A model generated the notes under the pieces. The model was not told the origin of the DNA. It did no database searches and was given only the letters and a program-made list of their open reading frames with translations. A program made the translations under genes and the position numbers. From positions 1 to 42,545 of the forward strand of contig DCGX01000069.1 in NCBI GenBank assembly GCA_002315505.1: a DNA stretch of 42,545 nucleotides, in the 5' to 3' direction. This DNA comes from Ruminococcaceae bacterium UBA1767. GTDB lineage: Bacteria > Bacillota > Clostridia > Oscillospirales > Acutalibacteraceae. This document shows, in pieces, positions 7,553-15,419 of this stretch. Numbering within the stretch: the first letter of the stretch is position 1; each line of letters starts with the position of its first letter.

Positions 7553-8578
7553 TTGAGCGATAATTTGTTTTCAAAAGTAAATATTAAGTCTGTAATTGCA
7601 TTCTCCTTATGTGCAGTTATTGCCTTCGGTGTTGTCGCCTATGATTGCTTTTTCGCCGCAAAGGAAAGTAACAAGTCCTTCGTTGCAATGGGTACTGTTA
7701 TAACTTCAAGTATATGGACAAAAAATAACCCCGAAATACAACAGCAAATCAATGACGAAATCAATGCACTTGAAAAATCCCTGCTTTCAAAGAATGTCGA
7801 CACATCTGAGGTCGGCAGACTGAATAAAGAAAAAAGTGCCTCAGTTTCTGAAGATTTAGCCGATATTCTTCTTGACTGCAAGGAAGTTTCAAAGGACAGC
7901 AACGGTGCATTCGACGTCACCATCTGCCCTGTTTCAACACTGTGGGATTTCGGTGGTGAGAATCAGCGTCTTCCATCTGAGAATGAAATTGAAGCTGCCT
8001 TGTCGAAAATCAATTATGAATCAATCAATGTCAAGGGTACAAACGTCACAATCGGTAATGAGCAGTCAATCGACCTCGGTGCAGTAGGCAAGGGCTATAC
8101 CTGTGACAAAATAAAGGCGCTTCTTGAGGAATGCAGAGCGCAGAAGGCTATTATTTCCGTCGGCGGAAGTCTTCTTCTGTACGGAAACCACAAATTTACA
8201 ATCGGTGTTGCCAATCCAAGCGGTAACAAGCTCGCTATGGGCACGATTGATTTAAAGGATTGTTTTATTTCGACCTCCGGCGACTATGAGAAATACTTCG
8301 AGCAGGACGGCAAAAAATATCATCACATACTTGATGCAAGAACAGGCTACCCTGCTGACGGATATCTCTCAAGTGTTACCGTTATCTGTGATTCGGGTCT
8401 TCTCAGCGATGCACTTTCCACTGCCTGCTTCATCATGGGCTACAACGAAAGTCTTGATTTACTTAAAAAATACGATGCCGAAGCTATTTTTATTTTCAAA
8501 GATAAAACAGTTAAATGTACAGATGGCGTTGCAGATAAATTCAAAATCACCAACAACACCTTTAAAATGGAAAAATGA
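7553..8578 (+). CDS. apbE: FAD:protein FMN transferase (ApbE), Rnf maturation
   Basis: ApbE transfers FMN from FAD to a Thr/Ser hydroxyl of target proteins, here presumably RnfD and RnfG encoded downstream. The 341-aa product has an N-terminal membrane anchor (about 15-33) without an evident lipobox, the family pattern FVAMGTVITSS, a conserved GAVGKGYTCDKI, VGGSLLLYGN, and the C-terminal HHILDARTGYPADG. The start is set at TTG 7553, 5 nt after SD AGGTGA (7542-7547). The in-frame ATG at 7538 lies upstream of that SD and has none of its own. It is first in the operon and overlaps the next gene by 4 nt. Confidence 0.92.
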   Translation: MSDNLFSKVNIKSVIAFSLCAVIAFGVVAYDCFFAAKESNKSFVAMGTVITSSIWTKNNPEIQQQINDEINALEKSLLSKNVDTSEVGRLNKEKSASVSEDLADILLDCKEVSKDSNGAFDVTICPVSTLWDFGGENQRLPSENEIEAALSKINYESINVKGTNVTIGNEQSIDLGAVGKGYTCDKIKALLEECRAQKAIISVGGSLLLYGNHKFTIGVANPSGNKLAMGTIDLKDCFISTSGDYEKYFEQDGKKYHHILDARTGYPADGYLSSVTVICDSGLLSDALSTACFIMGYNESLDLLKKYDAEAIFIFKDKTVKCTDGVADKFKITNNTFKMEK

Positions 8579-8946
8579 AGCTACTGAAAAAAAACGATAT
8601 TCTTGTAATTTCTGCTGTTCTTATTTTGTGCCTTGTCCTGCTGATTCCGTCGTTTAAAAAAAGTGACAGGCTGATTGCCACTGTTACAGTTGACGGAGTT
8701 CAGACATATGTGATTGACCTTTCATCGGTCGAAAAGGCGTATTCCTTTGACACAAACACAACTCCGAAGGCTGAAATTACCGTTGAAAAAAACGCAATTT
8801 ATTTTTCGTATGCGGACTGTCCGGACAAGCTCTGCGTCAACACAGGAAAGCTCACTAAAAACGGACAGACTGCGGCTTGCCTGCCTGCAAAGGTGGTTGT
8901 AAGTCTTAAATCGGCAAAATCTGATTTTGATGTGTTGACCTATTAA
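8575..8946 (+). CDS. NusG domain II-containing membrane protein, Rnf-associated
   Basis: This 123-aa protein has one N-terminal transmembrane helix (about 9-26) followed by an extracytoplasmic NusG domain II fold with the pattern YADCPDKLCVNTGKL and a final CLPAKVVV. Proteins of this type recur between apbE and a Gx-type membrane protein in clostridial Rnf operons. They share a fold with NusG KOW/domain II but are not transcription factors, and their biochemical role is unknown. Two or three cysteines outside the membrane (CPDKLC, then CLPA) may form a disulfide or bind metal. ATG overlaps the apbE stop (ATGA). Confidence 0.85.
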   Translation: MKLLKKNDILVISAVLILCLVLLIPSFKKSDRLIATVTVDGVQTYVIDLSSVEKAYSFDTNTTPKAEITVEKNAIYFSYADCPDKLCVNTGKLTKNGQTAACLPAKVVVSLKSAKSDFDVLTY

Positions 8947-8950
8947 TGTT

Positions 8951-9466
8951 ATGAAGAATAAAAATATTACCAAAAAAATCGCACTTATAGGTGTTATGGG
9001 TGCATTGGCGGTGGGGCTGTCCTATCTTGAATCCCTCATCCCTGCCTTTCCCGGGTTTCCTCCCGGTGCAAAACCCGGACTCTCGAACATCGCAACGATG
9101 TTTCTTGCGTCCTCATGCGGTATTGCCGATGCATTTTTTATCACAATTCTCAAGGGGATTTTTGCAGGAATCACTCGTGGATTCACTGCAATGCTCATGA
9201 GTCTTTCGGGTGGTATACTCAGCACTGCAATGGCTTGTATTCTGCTCAGAGGCAAAAAATCCAATTTCGGATATATCGGCGTAGGTATTATCTGTGCCGT
9301 TTGTCATAATATCGGACAGCTTATCACAGCTTGTATCCTTTCGGGCACATGGTCGCTCGTTTTCGGATATGGTCCGTTACTGTTGATTTTCGCAATGCTG
9401 ACAGGTTTTATTACAGGTTCAATATTAAAGCTTGTTATGCCTGCATTAAAACGATTTTCTAATTAA
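8951..9466 (+). CDS. Gx transporter / heptaprenyl diphosphate synthase component I-like membrane protein
   Basis: This 171-aa integral membrane protein with about five hydrophobic spans belongs to the Gx/Hpre_diP_synt_I family. The conserved segment PGFPPGAKPGLSNIATM lies near residues 34-50. The family resembles ECF-type S-components. The old name (heptaprenyl diphosphate synthase component) is not well supported as a function. It regularly accompanies ApbE and NusG-II proteins ahead of rnfC in Clostridia, suggesting a role in flavin supply or Rnf assembly, which is an inference. Start ATG 8951 has only a weak SD and probably depends on coupling to the preceding gene. Confidence 0.8.
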   Translation: MKNKNITKKIALIGVMGALAVGLSYLESLIPAFPGFPPGAKPGLSNIATMFLASSCGIADAFFITILKGIFAGITRGFTAMLMSLSGGILSTAMACILLRGKKSNFGYIGVGIICAVCHNIGQLITACILSGTWSLVFGYGPLLLIFAMLTGFITGSILKLVMPALKRFSN

Positions 9467-9482
9467 AGAAAGGGGTTGAATT

Positions 9483-10835
9483 ATGGGTAAAATTCATATT
9501 AACGGTGTTGTCAATGCGGTTAAAAAGGTCCGTGGCGGTGTAAAAGTAAGTCACCACAAGAACACAGCAAACCTTGAAGTAGTCCGTATGCCAATACCTG
9601 AACAGGTTATTTTGCCTATGCAACAACACATCGGCGCTCCGTGTATGCCCACAGTAAATGTCGGAGATACGGTTAAGGTCGGTCAGGTTATCGGAGACAC
9701 GGATAAATTTGTCAGTGCTCCAATTCACGCTTCTGTTTCGGGTACTGTTAAGGCTATCGGTAACATCAAGCTCGCTAACGGTACAATGGTTCAGGGTGTT
9801 ACTATTGAATCAGACGGAGAAATGACTCCTTACGAGGGAATAGAAGCTCCGACAGTTAACAACAAGGATGACTTTATTAAGGCAGTTCGTGCTTCAGGCC
9901 TTGTCGGTCTGGGCGGTGCAGGCTTTCCTACACACGTAAAGCTCAATGTTCCTGCTGACAAGAACATCGACACTCTTGTTATAAATGCCGCAGAGTGTGA
10001 GCCATACATAACAGTTGACTATCGTGAGTGCATTGACAACTCATGGGATATTTATTCAGGTATCAAGACAGTTCAGGAATTCCTTAACATTCCTAATGCG
10101 GTTATTGCCGTTGAGGACAACAAGCCCGAAGCGTTCAAGGTTCTCACACAGATGATTGAAAATGACAAGGATTCTGCAAAAACAATCAAGGTTATGCAGC
10201 TTGAATCACGTTACCCTCAGGGTGCTGAAAAGATGATGGTTCAATCGGCTACAGGCAGACAGGTTCCTCCGGGCAAGCTCCCTGCTGATGTCGGATGTAT
10301 TGTTATCAACGTCGCGTCAATCGCTTTCATTGCAAGATATTTAAAAACAGGTAAGCCATTGGTAAGCCGTTCACTTACTGTTGACGGTATGGCAATCGCA
10401 GAGCCGAAGAACATCCGTGTTCCAATCGGTACAAGCATCAGTGATGTTGTTGAGTTCTGCGGCGGATTCAAGGCAGATCCTGTCAAGATTATTGCAGGCG
10501 GTCCGATGATGGGTATGGCCATCACAGACCTCGACCATCCACTCGCAAAGAGCAACAATGCTTTGCTTTGCTTCTCAAAGGATGATGCAAAAATCTTCCG
10601 TGAAACAGATTGTATCCGTTGCGGTAAATGTGCCGCAGCCTGTCCTATGAGCCTTGCACCGACAAAGATTGTTCGTGACACAAAGGCTAAGGATGCAGAC
10701 GCACTTTTAAAGGACGGCGTTATGGTTTGTATGGAGTGCGGTAGCTGTGCTTACTCGTGTCCTGCAAAGAAGCCACTTGTTCAGCATATGCGTCTTGCAA
10801 AGCAAGTTATAAGAGAGGCAGGTACAAACAAATGA
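9483..10835 (+). CDS. rnfC: Rnf electron transport complex subunit RnfC
   Basis: RnfC is the peripheral NAD- and flavin-binding subunit of the ferredoxin:NAD oxidoreductase. The 450-aa product has an N-terminal barrel-sandwich part, a Rossmann/SLBB-like region with GLVGLGGAGFPTHVK near residues 138-152 for nucleotide binding, and two C-terminal [4Fe-4S] motifs: Cys377/380/383/387 (CIRCGKCAAACP) and Cys416/419/422/426 (CMECGSCAYSCP). Length fits clostridial RnfC, which lacks the long alanine/lysine tail of proteobacterial forms. SD AAAGGGG precedes the ATG. It overlaps rnfD by 4 nt. Confidence 0.95.
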   Translation: MGKIHINGVVNAVKKVRGGVKVSHHKNTANLEVVRMPIPEQVILPMQQHIGAPCMPTVNVGDTVKVGQVIGDTDKFVSAPIHASVSGTVKAIGNIKLANGTMVQGVTIESDGEMTPYEGIEAPTVNNKDDFIKAVRASGLVGLGGAGFPTHVKLNVPADKNIDTLVINAAECEPYITVDYRECIDNSWDIYSGIKTVQEFLNIPNAVIAVEDNKPEAFKVLTQMIENDKDSAKTIKVMQLESRYPQGAEKMMVQSATGRQVPPGKLPADVGCIVINVASIAFIARYLKTGKPLVSRSLTVDGMAIAEPKNIRVPIGTSISDVVEFCGGFKADPVKIIAGGPMMGMAITDLDHPLAKSNNALLCFSKDDAKIFRETDCIRCGKCAAACPMSLAPTKIVRDTKAKDADALLKDGVMVCMECGSCAYSCPAKKPLVQHMRLAKQVIREAGTNK

Positions 10836-11830
10836 CATTAAATAATAAACTTGTAGTCAGTGCTTCTCCGCACGACCGTTCAGTCAGAACGGTTAAGAGC
10901 ATAATGCTTGACGTTATTATTGCTCTTGTTCCGGCTCTTGTTGCTTCCGTAATTTACTACGGACCCAGAGCATTGCTCATTGAAGCAGTTGCAGTTGCAA
11001 CCTGTGTAATCTTTGAGGCGTTCAGCCGTGTTATTATGAAAAGAGAGCAGACAATCGGTGACTTCAGTGCAGTTATCACAGGTCTTTTGCTCGCATTCAA
11101 TCTCCCCGCTTCAATTCCTTTATGGATGGTTGTTATCGGCTCAGCTGTTGCAATCATCGTTGTGAAGCAGTTCTTCGGCGGTATAGGTCAGAACTTCGTT
11201 AACCCTGCTTTGGTAGGTCGAATCGTTCTCCTCGCCTCATTCCCGACAGCAATGTCAAGCTGGGTTGAGCCTCTTTCTTGGAAAAACGGTTCTATCGACG
11301 GAATTACCTCCGCTTCACCTCTTGCAGATATCCACAATATGATTAAGAGTACCGGCACTTCGGCAGATATTCCAAATCTCAAGGAAATGCTCCTCGGATG
11401 GCGTGAGGGCTGTCTTGGTGAAACCTGTGCAATCGCACTCATCATCGGTGGTCTTTACCTTGTGGCAAGAAAGGTTATCAAGCCTACAATTCCTCTTGTA
11501 TACATCGGCACAGTTGCTGTTATCATGTTTATCGCAGGCAAGGGCAATTTACAGTTCGTTGCTTATGAGCTTCTCGGCGGTGGTCTTATGCTCGGTGCTA
11601 TCTTTATGGCTACAGACTACACAACATCACCGATTACCTTCAAAGGCAAGATTATTTTCGGTATCGGCTGCGGTATCTTCACTTCGCTCATCCGTATATT
11701 CGGCAATCTCCCCGAAGGTGTTTCATACTCAATTGTTATTATGAACATTCTTGTTCCCCTTATTGAGCAGGCTACACTTCCAAAGCCTTTCGGTACTCCT
11801 AAAAAAGAAAAGGAGGAGAAGGCAAAATGA
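10832..11830 (+). CDS. rnfD: Rnf complex membrane subunit RnfD (covalent flavin carrier)
   Basis: This 332-aa integral membrane subunit carries about nine or ten helices and a covalently bound FMN in its family. The flavinylation site reads DGITSASPL, placing Ser162 where most RnfD proteins have Thr (pattern Dxx(s/t)gA(T/S)). The frame is open 25 codons upstream, but ATG 10832 overlaps the rnfC stop by 4 nt and gives the family N-terminus (MTLNNKLVVSASPHDRS). The C-terminus is lysine/glutamate-rich (KKEKEEKAK). It passes electrons within the membrane between RnfC/G and the RnfA/E pair. Confidence 0.94.
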   Translation: MTLNNKLVVSASPHDRSVRTVKSIMLDVIIALVPALVASVIYYGPRALLIEAVAVATCVIFEAFSRVIMKREQTIGDFSAVITGLLLAFNLPASIPLWMVVIGSAVAIIVVKQFFGGIGQNFVNPALVGRIVLLASFPTAMSSWVEPLSWKNGSIDGITSASPLADIHNMIKSTGTSADIPNLKEMLLGWREGCLGETCAIALIIGGLYLVARKVIKPTIPLVYIGTVAVIMFIAGKGNLQFVAYELLGGGLMLGAIFMATDYTTSPITFKGKIIFGIGCGIFTSLIRIFGNLPEGVSYSIVIMNILVPLIEQATLPKPFGTPKKEKEEKAK

Positions 11831-12384
11831 TTAAAAAACAGATTATTATTCCTACCATTGCATTGTTCATAATCTGTCTTGTGGCAACAACCTTGCTTGC
11901 ATTCGCAAATCAGGTTACAGAGCCGAAGATTGAACAGCTTGCAAAGGATACTGAAATTTCTTCAAGACAGGATGTCCTTTCTGATGCAAAATCCTTCGAG
12001 GACAAGAATGACGGCAATCTTTCATATGCAATCGCACTCGATGCAGACGGTAATGAAGTCGGCTACATCTTCACCACAACAGAAAAGAGCTACGGTGGTG
12101 AAATCCTTGTCATGACAGGTGTTGATATGGAAGGCAAGGTTACAGGTGTCAAGCTCCTTAATATCAACGATACAGCAGGTCTTGGTATGAAAGCAAAGGA
12201 CAAGTCCTTCCGAGACCAGTTCATCGGACTTGTTAAAGGAATCGTAGTTCAAAAGAACTCTTCAAATCACGACAACAATGAAATCACAGCACTTACAGGT
12301 GCTACTATTACTTCAAACGCAGTTACATCAGCCGTTAATCAGGCTCTTGCGAACTACGAAGCTGTAAACGGAGGTGCAAACTGA
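11827..12384 (+). CDS. rnfG: Rnf complex FMN-binding subunit RnfG
   Basis: RnfG (185 aa) has one N-terminal transmembrane helix and an extracytoplasmic FMN-binding domain. The flavinylation motif is ITALTGATITS, with Thr160 as the predicted phosphoester-linked FMN site, modified by ApbE from the same operon. The position usually occupied by Asp, six residues before the acceptor Thr, is Thr here. ATG overlaps the rnfD stop (ATGA). Confidence 0.94.
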   Translation: MIKKQIIIPTIALFIICLVATTLLAFANQVTEPKIEQLAKDTEISSRQDVLSDAKSFEDKNDGNLSYAIALDADGNEVGYIFTTTEKSYGGEILVMTGVDMEGKVTGVKLLNINDTAGLGMKAKDKSFRDQFIGLVKGIVVQKNSSNHDNNEITALTGATITSNAVTSAVNQALANYEAVNGGAN

Positions 12385-13127
12385 TGGCAGAGAAAAAATC
12401 ACTCGGTAAAGAGCTTACCAAAGGCATTATCCTCGAAAACCCTGTTCTCAGACTTGTACTCGGTACCTGCCCGACATTGGCAACCACCACTTCCGTTACA
12501 AGTGCTCTCGGTATGGGTGTTTCGGCATCAATCGTTCTTATCTGCTCAAACATCGTTATCTCAGCTTTGAGAAAGGTTATTCCGCAGAAGGTTCGTATTC
12601 CTGCTTATATCGTTATTATCGCATCATTCGTTACTATTGTTCAGATGCTCGTTAAGGCATTCGTTCCTGTTCTTGACGAACAGCTCGGTGTTTATCTTCC
12701 GCTTATCGTTGTTAACTGTATCATTCTCGGACGTGCAGAAGCATTCGCAAGTAAAAACGGAGTGCTGTCCTCTGCCGTCGACGGACTCGGTATGGGCATC
12801 GGCTTTACCGCTGCATTGTTCGTCATGGGTACAGTCCGTGAAATCCTCGGTGCAGGTACATTTATGGCAGGCATCAAGGACCTTATCGGAGGTACATTCA
12901 ACGGCTTCGATATTCCGTTCCTCAACGAAAATCCGATGTTGATTTTCGTTCTCGCTCCGGGCGGATTCTTTGTATTCGGTATGGTTATGGCTGTAGCTAA
13001 CAAGCTCGCTGAATCCAAGGGTCAGCCGAAAGCAGTTCTTCACGGCTGTGAAAACTGCCCGATGGCAAAGACCTGTTCAATCAAGGATACACACGAAGGC
13101 TGCAACACAAAGGAGGCTGAAGCATAA
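12384..13127 (+). CDS. rnfE: Rnf complex membrane subunit RnfE with Cys-rich tail
   Basis: RnfE (247 aa) is one of two homologous six-helix subunits that, in the family, share an [Fe-S] cluster in the membrane core and take part in ion translocation. Visible motifs are NPVLRLVLGTCPTLATTTS near the N-terminus, where the core cysteine lies, and LPLIVVNCIILGRAEAFA near the middle with the second conserved Cys. After the last helix there is a hydrophilic tail with four cysteines, Cys222, 225, 231 and 240 (GCENCPMAKTCSIKD...GC), spaced like a metal or cluster site. It starts at the rnfG stop (TGATG). Confidence 0.94.
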   Translation: MAEKKSLGKELTKGIILENPVLRLVLGTCPTLATTTSVTSALGMGVSASIVLICSNIVISALRKVIPQKVRIPAYIVIIASFVTIVQMLVKAFVPVLDEQLGVYLPLIVVNCIILGRAEAFASKNGVLSSAVDGLGMGIGFTAALFVMGTVREILGAGTFMAGIKDLIGGTFNGFDIPFLNENPMLIFVLAPGGFFVFGMVMAVANKLAESKGQPKAVLHGCENCPMAKTCSIKDTHEGCNTKEAEA

Positions 13128-13720
13128 TGGCAAAGGAATTAGTATTCATCTTCCTTACGATGATTTTTGCTCAGAACTTCATTTTGCAGAAGTTCCTCGG
13201 TATCTGTCCGTTCCTCGGTGTTTCGAAGAAGCTCAACACAGCAGTCGGTATGTCACTTGCCGTTATCTTCGTTATGGCTCTCTCAACTGCAGTTACCTAC
13301 CCTATCAACAAGTACCTGCTCGTTAAAAACGACCTTGAATATTTGCAGACAATCGTATTCATTCTCGTTATTGCGGCACTTGTTCAGATGGTTGAAATTA
13401 TACTTAAAAAGTATATCCCTTCGCTTTATAATTCGCTCGGAATTTACCTTCCGCTTATCACCACAAACTGTGCAGTTCTCGGTGTTGTTACTCTCAATAT
13501 CGACAATGGCTACAACTTTATGCAGTCACTTATCTGTGCTGTCGGCGGTGGCGTGGGCTTTATGGTTGCTATGGTTATGTTCGCAGGTGTTCGTTCAAGA
13601 CTTGAATCCTGCGATATTCCGAAGTTCCTCAAGGGTCTTCCGATTACACTTATTGCTGCTTCACTCGTTTCGCTTTCCTTCCTCGGATTTGCAGGCGTAG
13701 TTGACAACATCTTTGCATAA
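13127..13720 (+). CDS. rnfA: Rnf complex membrane subunit RnfA
   Basis: RnfA (197 aa) is the six-helix partner of RnfE. It shows the conserved AQNFILQKFLGICPFLGVSKK near the N-terminus and LPLITTNCAVLGVV near residues 106-119, each with the cysteine that ligates the shared cluster in the family. TAATG overlap with rnfE. Confidence 0.95.
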   Translation: MAKELVFIFLTMIFAQNFILQKFLGICPFLGVSKKLNTAVGMSLAVIFVMALSTAVTYPINKYLLVKNDLEYLQTIVFILVIAALVQMVEIILKKYIPSLYNSLGIYLPLITTNCAVLGVVTLNIDNGYNFMQSLICAVGGGVGFMVAMVMFAGVRSRLESCDIPKFLKGLPITLIAASLVSLSFLGFAGVVDNIFA

Positions 13721-13732
13721 GGAGGGCTTGAA

Positions 13733-14539
13733 ATGAATCCAATTATTTTAGCAGTTATTATTGTTGCCGCTATCGGACTTATTGCAGGTCTTGCTCTTGC
13801 GGTTGCTTCAATTGTTATGGCTGTTCCCGTTGACAAAAAGGCTGAGGCTATCCGTGAATGTCTTCCCGGCGCTAACTGCGGTGCCTGCGGATTTTCAGGT
13901 TGTGACGGCTATGCAGCTGCTCTTTCAAAGGGTATCACAACAAACACAGCTCTCTGTGCTCCGGGTGGTAACGACGCTTCTGCCGCTATTGCAGAGGTTA
14001 CCGGACTTTCAGCAGGAAGTGTTGTTCCGTCAGCCGCTGTAGTTCTTTGTCAGGGCTTCTGTGAGAAGGCTAACACAAAGATGCAGTACAATGGTGTTGA
14101 ATCATGTCAGATGGCCAAACAGCTCTTCGGCGGTCCGAAGGAATGTATCTACGGATGTATCGGTCTTGGCGACTGTGTTAAGAAATGTCCGTATGATGCC
14201 ATTAATATCTGTGACGGCGTTGCACGTGTTAATCCTGCAATGTGCAAAGCTTGTAAAATGTGCGTTAAGACCTGTCCTAACCACCTTATCAAGATGGTTC
14301 CGCTCGATGTTCCTAAGGCTAACGTATTCTGCATGAATCACGACAAGGGAGCAGTTACCCGTAAAGAGTGTTCACTCGGTTGTATCGGTTGTATGAAGTG
14401 CGTTAAGGCTTGTGAAGTCGGTGCAGTTGAGGTCAAGGACTTCTGCGCAAAGGTTGATAACACAAAATGCACAGGCTGCGGTAAGTGTACCGAGGCTTGT
14501 CCTGTTAAGTGCATTAACCTTGTTACGGTTACAAAATAA
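13733..14539 (+). CDS. rnfB: Rnf complex ferredoxin-oxidising subunit RnfB
   Basis: RnfB (268 aa) accepts electrons from reduced ferredoxin. An N-terminal helix (about 4-30) is followed by the 4Fe-4S domain with Cys49, 52, 57 and 75 (NCGACGFSGC...C). Further Cys-rich motifs follow: CIYGCIGLGDCVKKCP, CKACKMCVKTCP, CSLGCIGCMKCVKAC and CTGCGKCTEACP. That is enough for about four ferredoxin-type clusters beyond the first, as in other clostridial RnfB. It closes the operon and is followed by a terminator. The order rnfCDGEAB is the usual clostridial one. Confidence 0.95.
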   Translation: MNPIILAVIIVAAIGLIAGLALAVASIVMAVPVDKKAEAIRECLPGANCGACGFSGCDGYAAALSKGITTNTALCAPGGNDASAAIAEVTGLSAGSVVPSAAVVLCQGFCEKANTKMQYNGVESCQMAKQLFGGPKECIYGCIGLGDCVKKCPYDAINICDGVARVNPAMCKACKMCVKTCPNHLIKMVPLDVPKANVFCMNHDKGAVTRKECSLGCIGCMKCVKACEVGAVEVKDFCAKVDNTKCTGCGKCTEACPVKCINLVTVTK

Positions 14540-14554
14540 AAATAATATAGTTAA

Positions 14555-14592
14555 AGTGTCACGATGAATTTCACCGTGACGCTTGTTTTTTT
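14555..14592 (+). terminator. Terminator of the rnf operon
   Basis: AGTGTCACG (14555-14563) pairs with CGTGACGCT (14575-14583), with one G-U pair and an 11-nt loop, followed by a run of T. Confidence 0.85.
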
Positions 14593-14636
14593 GCATGTAA
14601 ATTGATTTTCACTTCTTTTTCATGGTATAATCGTGA

Positions 14637-14665
14637 TTGACAAAGAAAACATGATATTGTATAAT
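14637..14665 (+). promoter_or_regulatory. Promoter of tarIJ
   Basis: A perfect consensus TTGACA (14637-14642) - 17 nt - TATAAT (14660-14665). No operator-like palindrome is obvious. Confidence 0.85.
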
Positions 14666-14699
14666 TATTATAATTATGAGAATGAATAGAGGTAATTTT

Positions 14700-15407
14700 A
14701 TGAATATAGGTGTTGTTCTTGCAGGCGGTTCAGGTAGCCGTATGGGAATCGTTGACAGACCGAAGCAGTTTATTGAAATTTACGGCAAGCCCGTTATCAT
14801 TCACACGCTCGAAGCATTTGAAATAAATGAAAAGATTGATGCAATCTGTGTTGTTTGTGTTAAGGACTGGCAGGAAGACCTTGGCCTTTGGCTCAAGGAA
14901 TATGACATCCGCAAGGTAAAATGGATTGCAAACGCAGGTTCATCCCGTCAGGAATCCTCTCTCAATGCACTCGATGCCATCAAAGACAGCTGTACAGGTG
15001 ACGATTATGTTCTTATTCACGATGCTGCAAGACCTTTGATTTCACAGAAAATTATCAACGAAAACATTGAAAAGGTTAAGGAGTACGGCGCTTGTGACAC
15101 AGTAATTCCTGCACACGATACTGTTATTCGCAGTGTTGATGGTGCTTCTCTTGAGTCAATCCCCGTTCGTAAGGAATTGTACCTTGGTCAGACTCCTCAG
15201 TCATTCAAATATTCTATTGTAAGAAAAGCATACGACGATTATTTCGCATTGCCCGAGGACAAGCGTCCGGAAATGACCGACGACTGCGGACTTGTTCTTC
15301 ACAGCGGAATTAAAATCGGTATGGCTATGGGTGACAAGCTCAATATGAAAATTACAACAATGGAAGACCTTTTGCTTGTTAAATCAATCGTTAGAGCAGG
15401 AAGATAA
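14700..15407 (+). CDS. tarI: Ribitol-5-phosphate cytidylyltransferase (TarI-like; IspD family)
   Basis: This 235-aa cytidylyltransferase has the signature LAGGSGSRMG at residues 8-17, PKQFIEIYGKPVIIHTLEAFE, and the metal/CTP region VLIHDAARPL. The family includes IspD (MEP pathway) and TarI (CTP plus ribitol-5-P to CDP-ribitol). TarI is favoured because the next gene is a TarJ-type dehydrogenase and because the motif has Gly-Gly rather than the Ala-Ala common in IspD. ATG 14700 follows SD AGAGGTAA, and earlier in-frame ATGs lack one. CDP-ribitol is a precursor for ribitol-containing teichoic acids or capsules. No polymerase gene is adjacent. Confidence 0.85.
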   Translation: MNIGVVLAGGSGSRMGIVDRPKQFIEIYGKPVIIHTLEAFEINEKIDAICVVCVKDWQEDLGLWLKEYDIRKVKWIANAGSSRQESSLNALDAIKDSCTGDDYVLIHDAARPLISQKIINENIEKVKEYGACDTVIPAHDTVIRSVDGASLESIPVRKELYLGQTPQSFKYSIVRKAYDDYFALPEDKRPEMTDDCGLVLHSGIKIGMAMGDKLNMKITTMEDLLLVKSIVRAGR

Positions 15408-15419
15408 GGGTGATTTATT

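Noticed and set aside
10757..11830. A longer RnfD starting at 10757
   Set aside because: The extra 25 residues overlap the rnfC cluster-binding region out of frame; the ATGA overlap start at 10832 fits the family.
13167..13700. 177-aa plus-strand open frame inside rnfA
   Set aside because: It is a +1 frame shadow of a well-supported Rnf subunit, Ser/Leu/Arg-rich and without motifs.
14700..15407. Calling the cytidylyltransferase IspD
   Set aside because: The next gene is TarJ-like and the two are co-transcribed, so TarI is the better call, although sequence alone does not exclude IspD.
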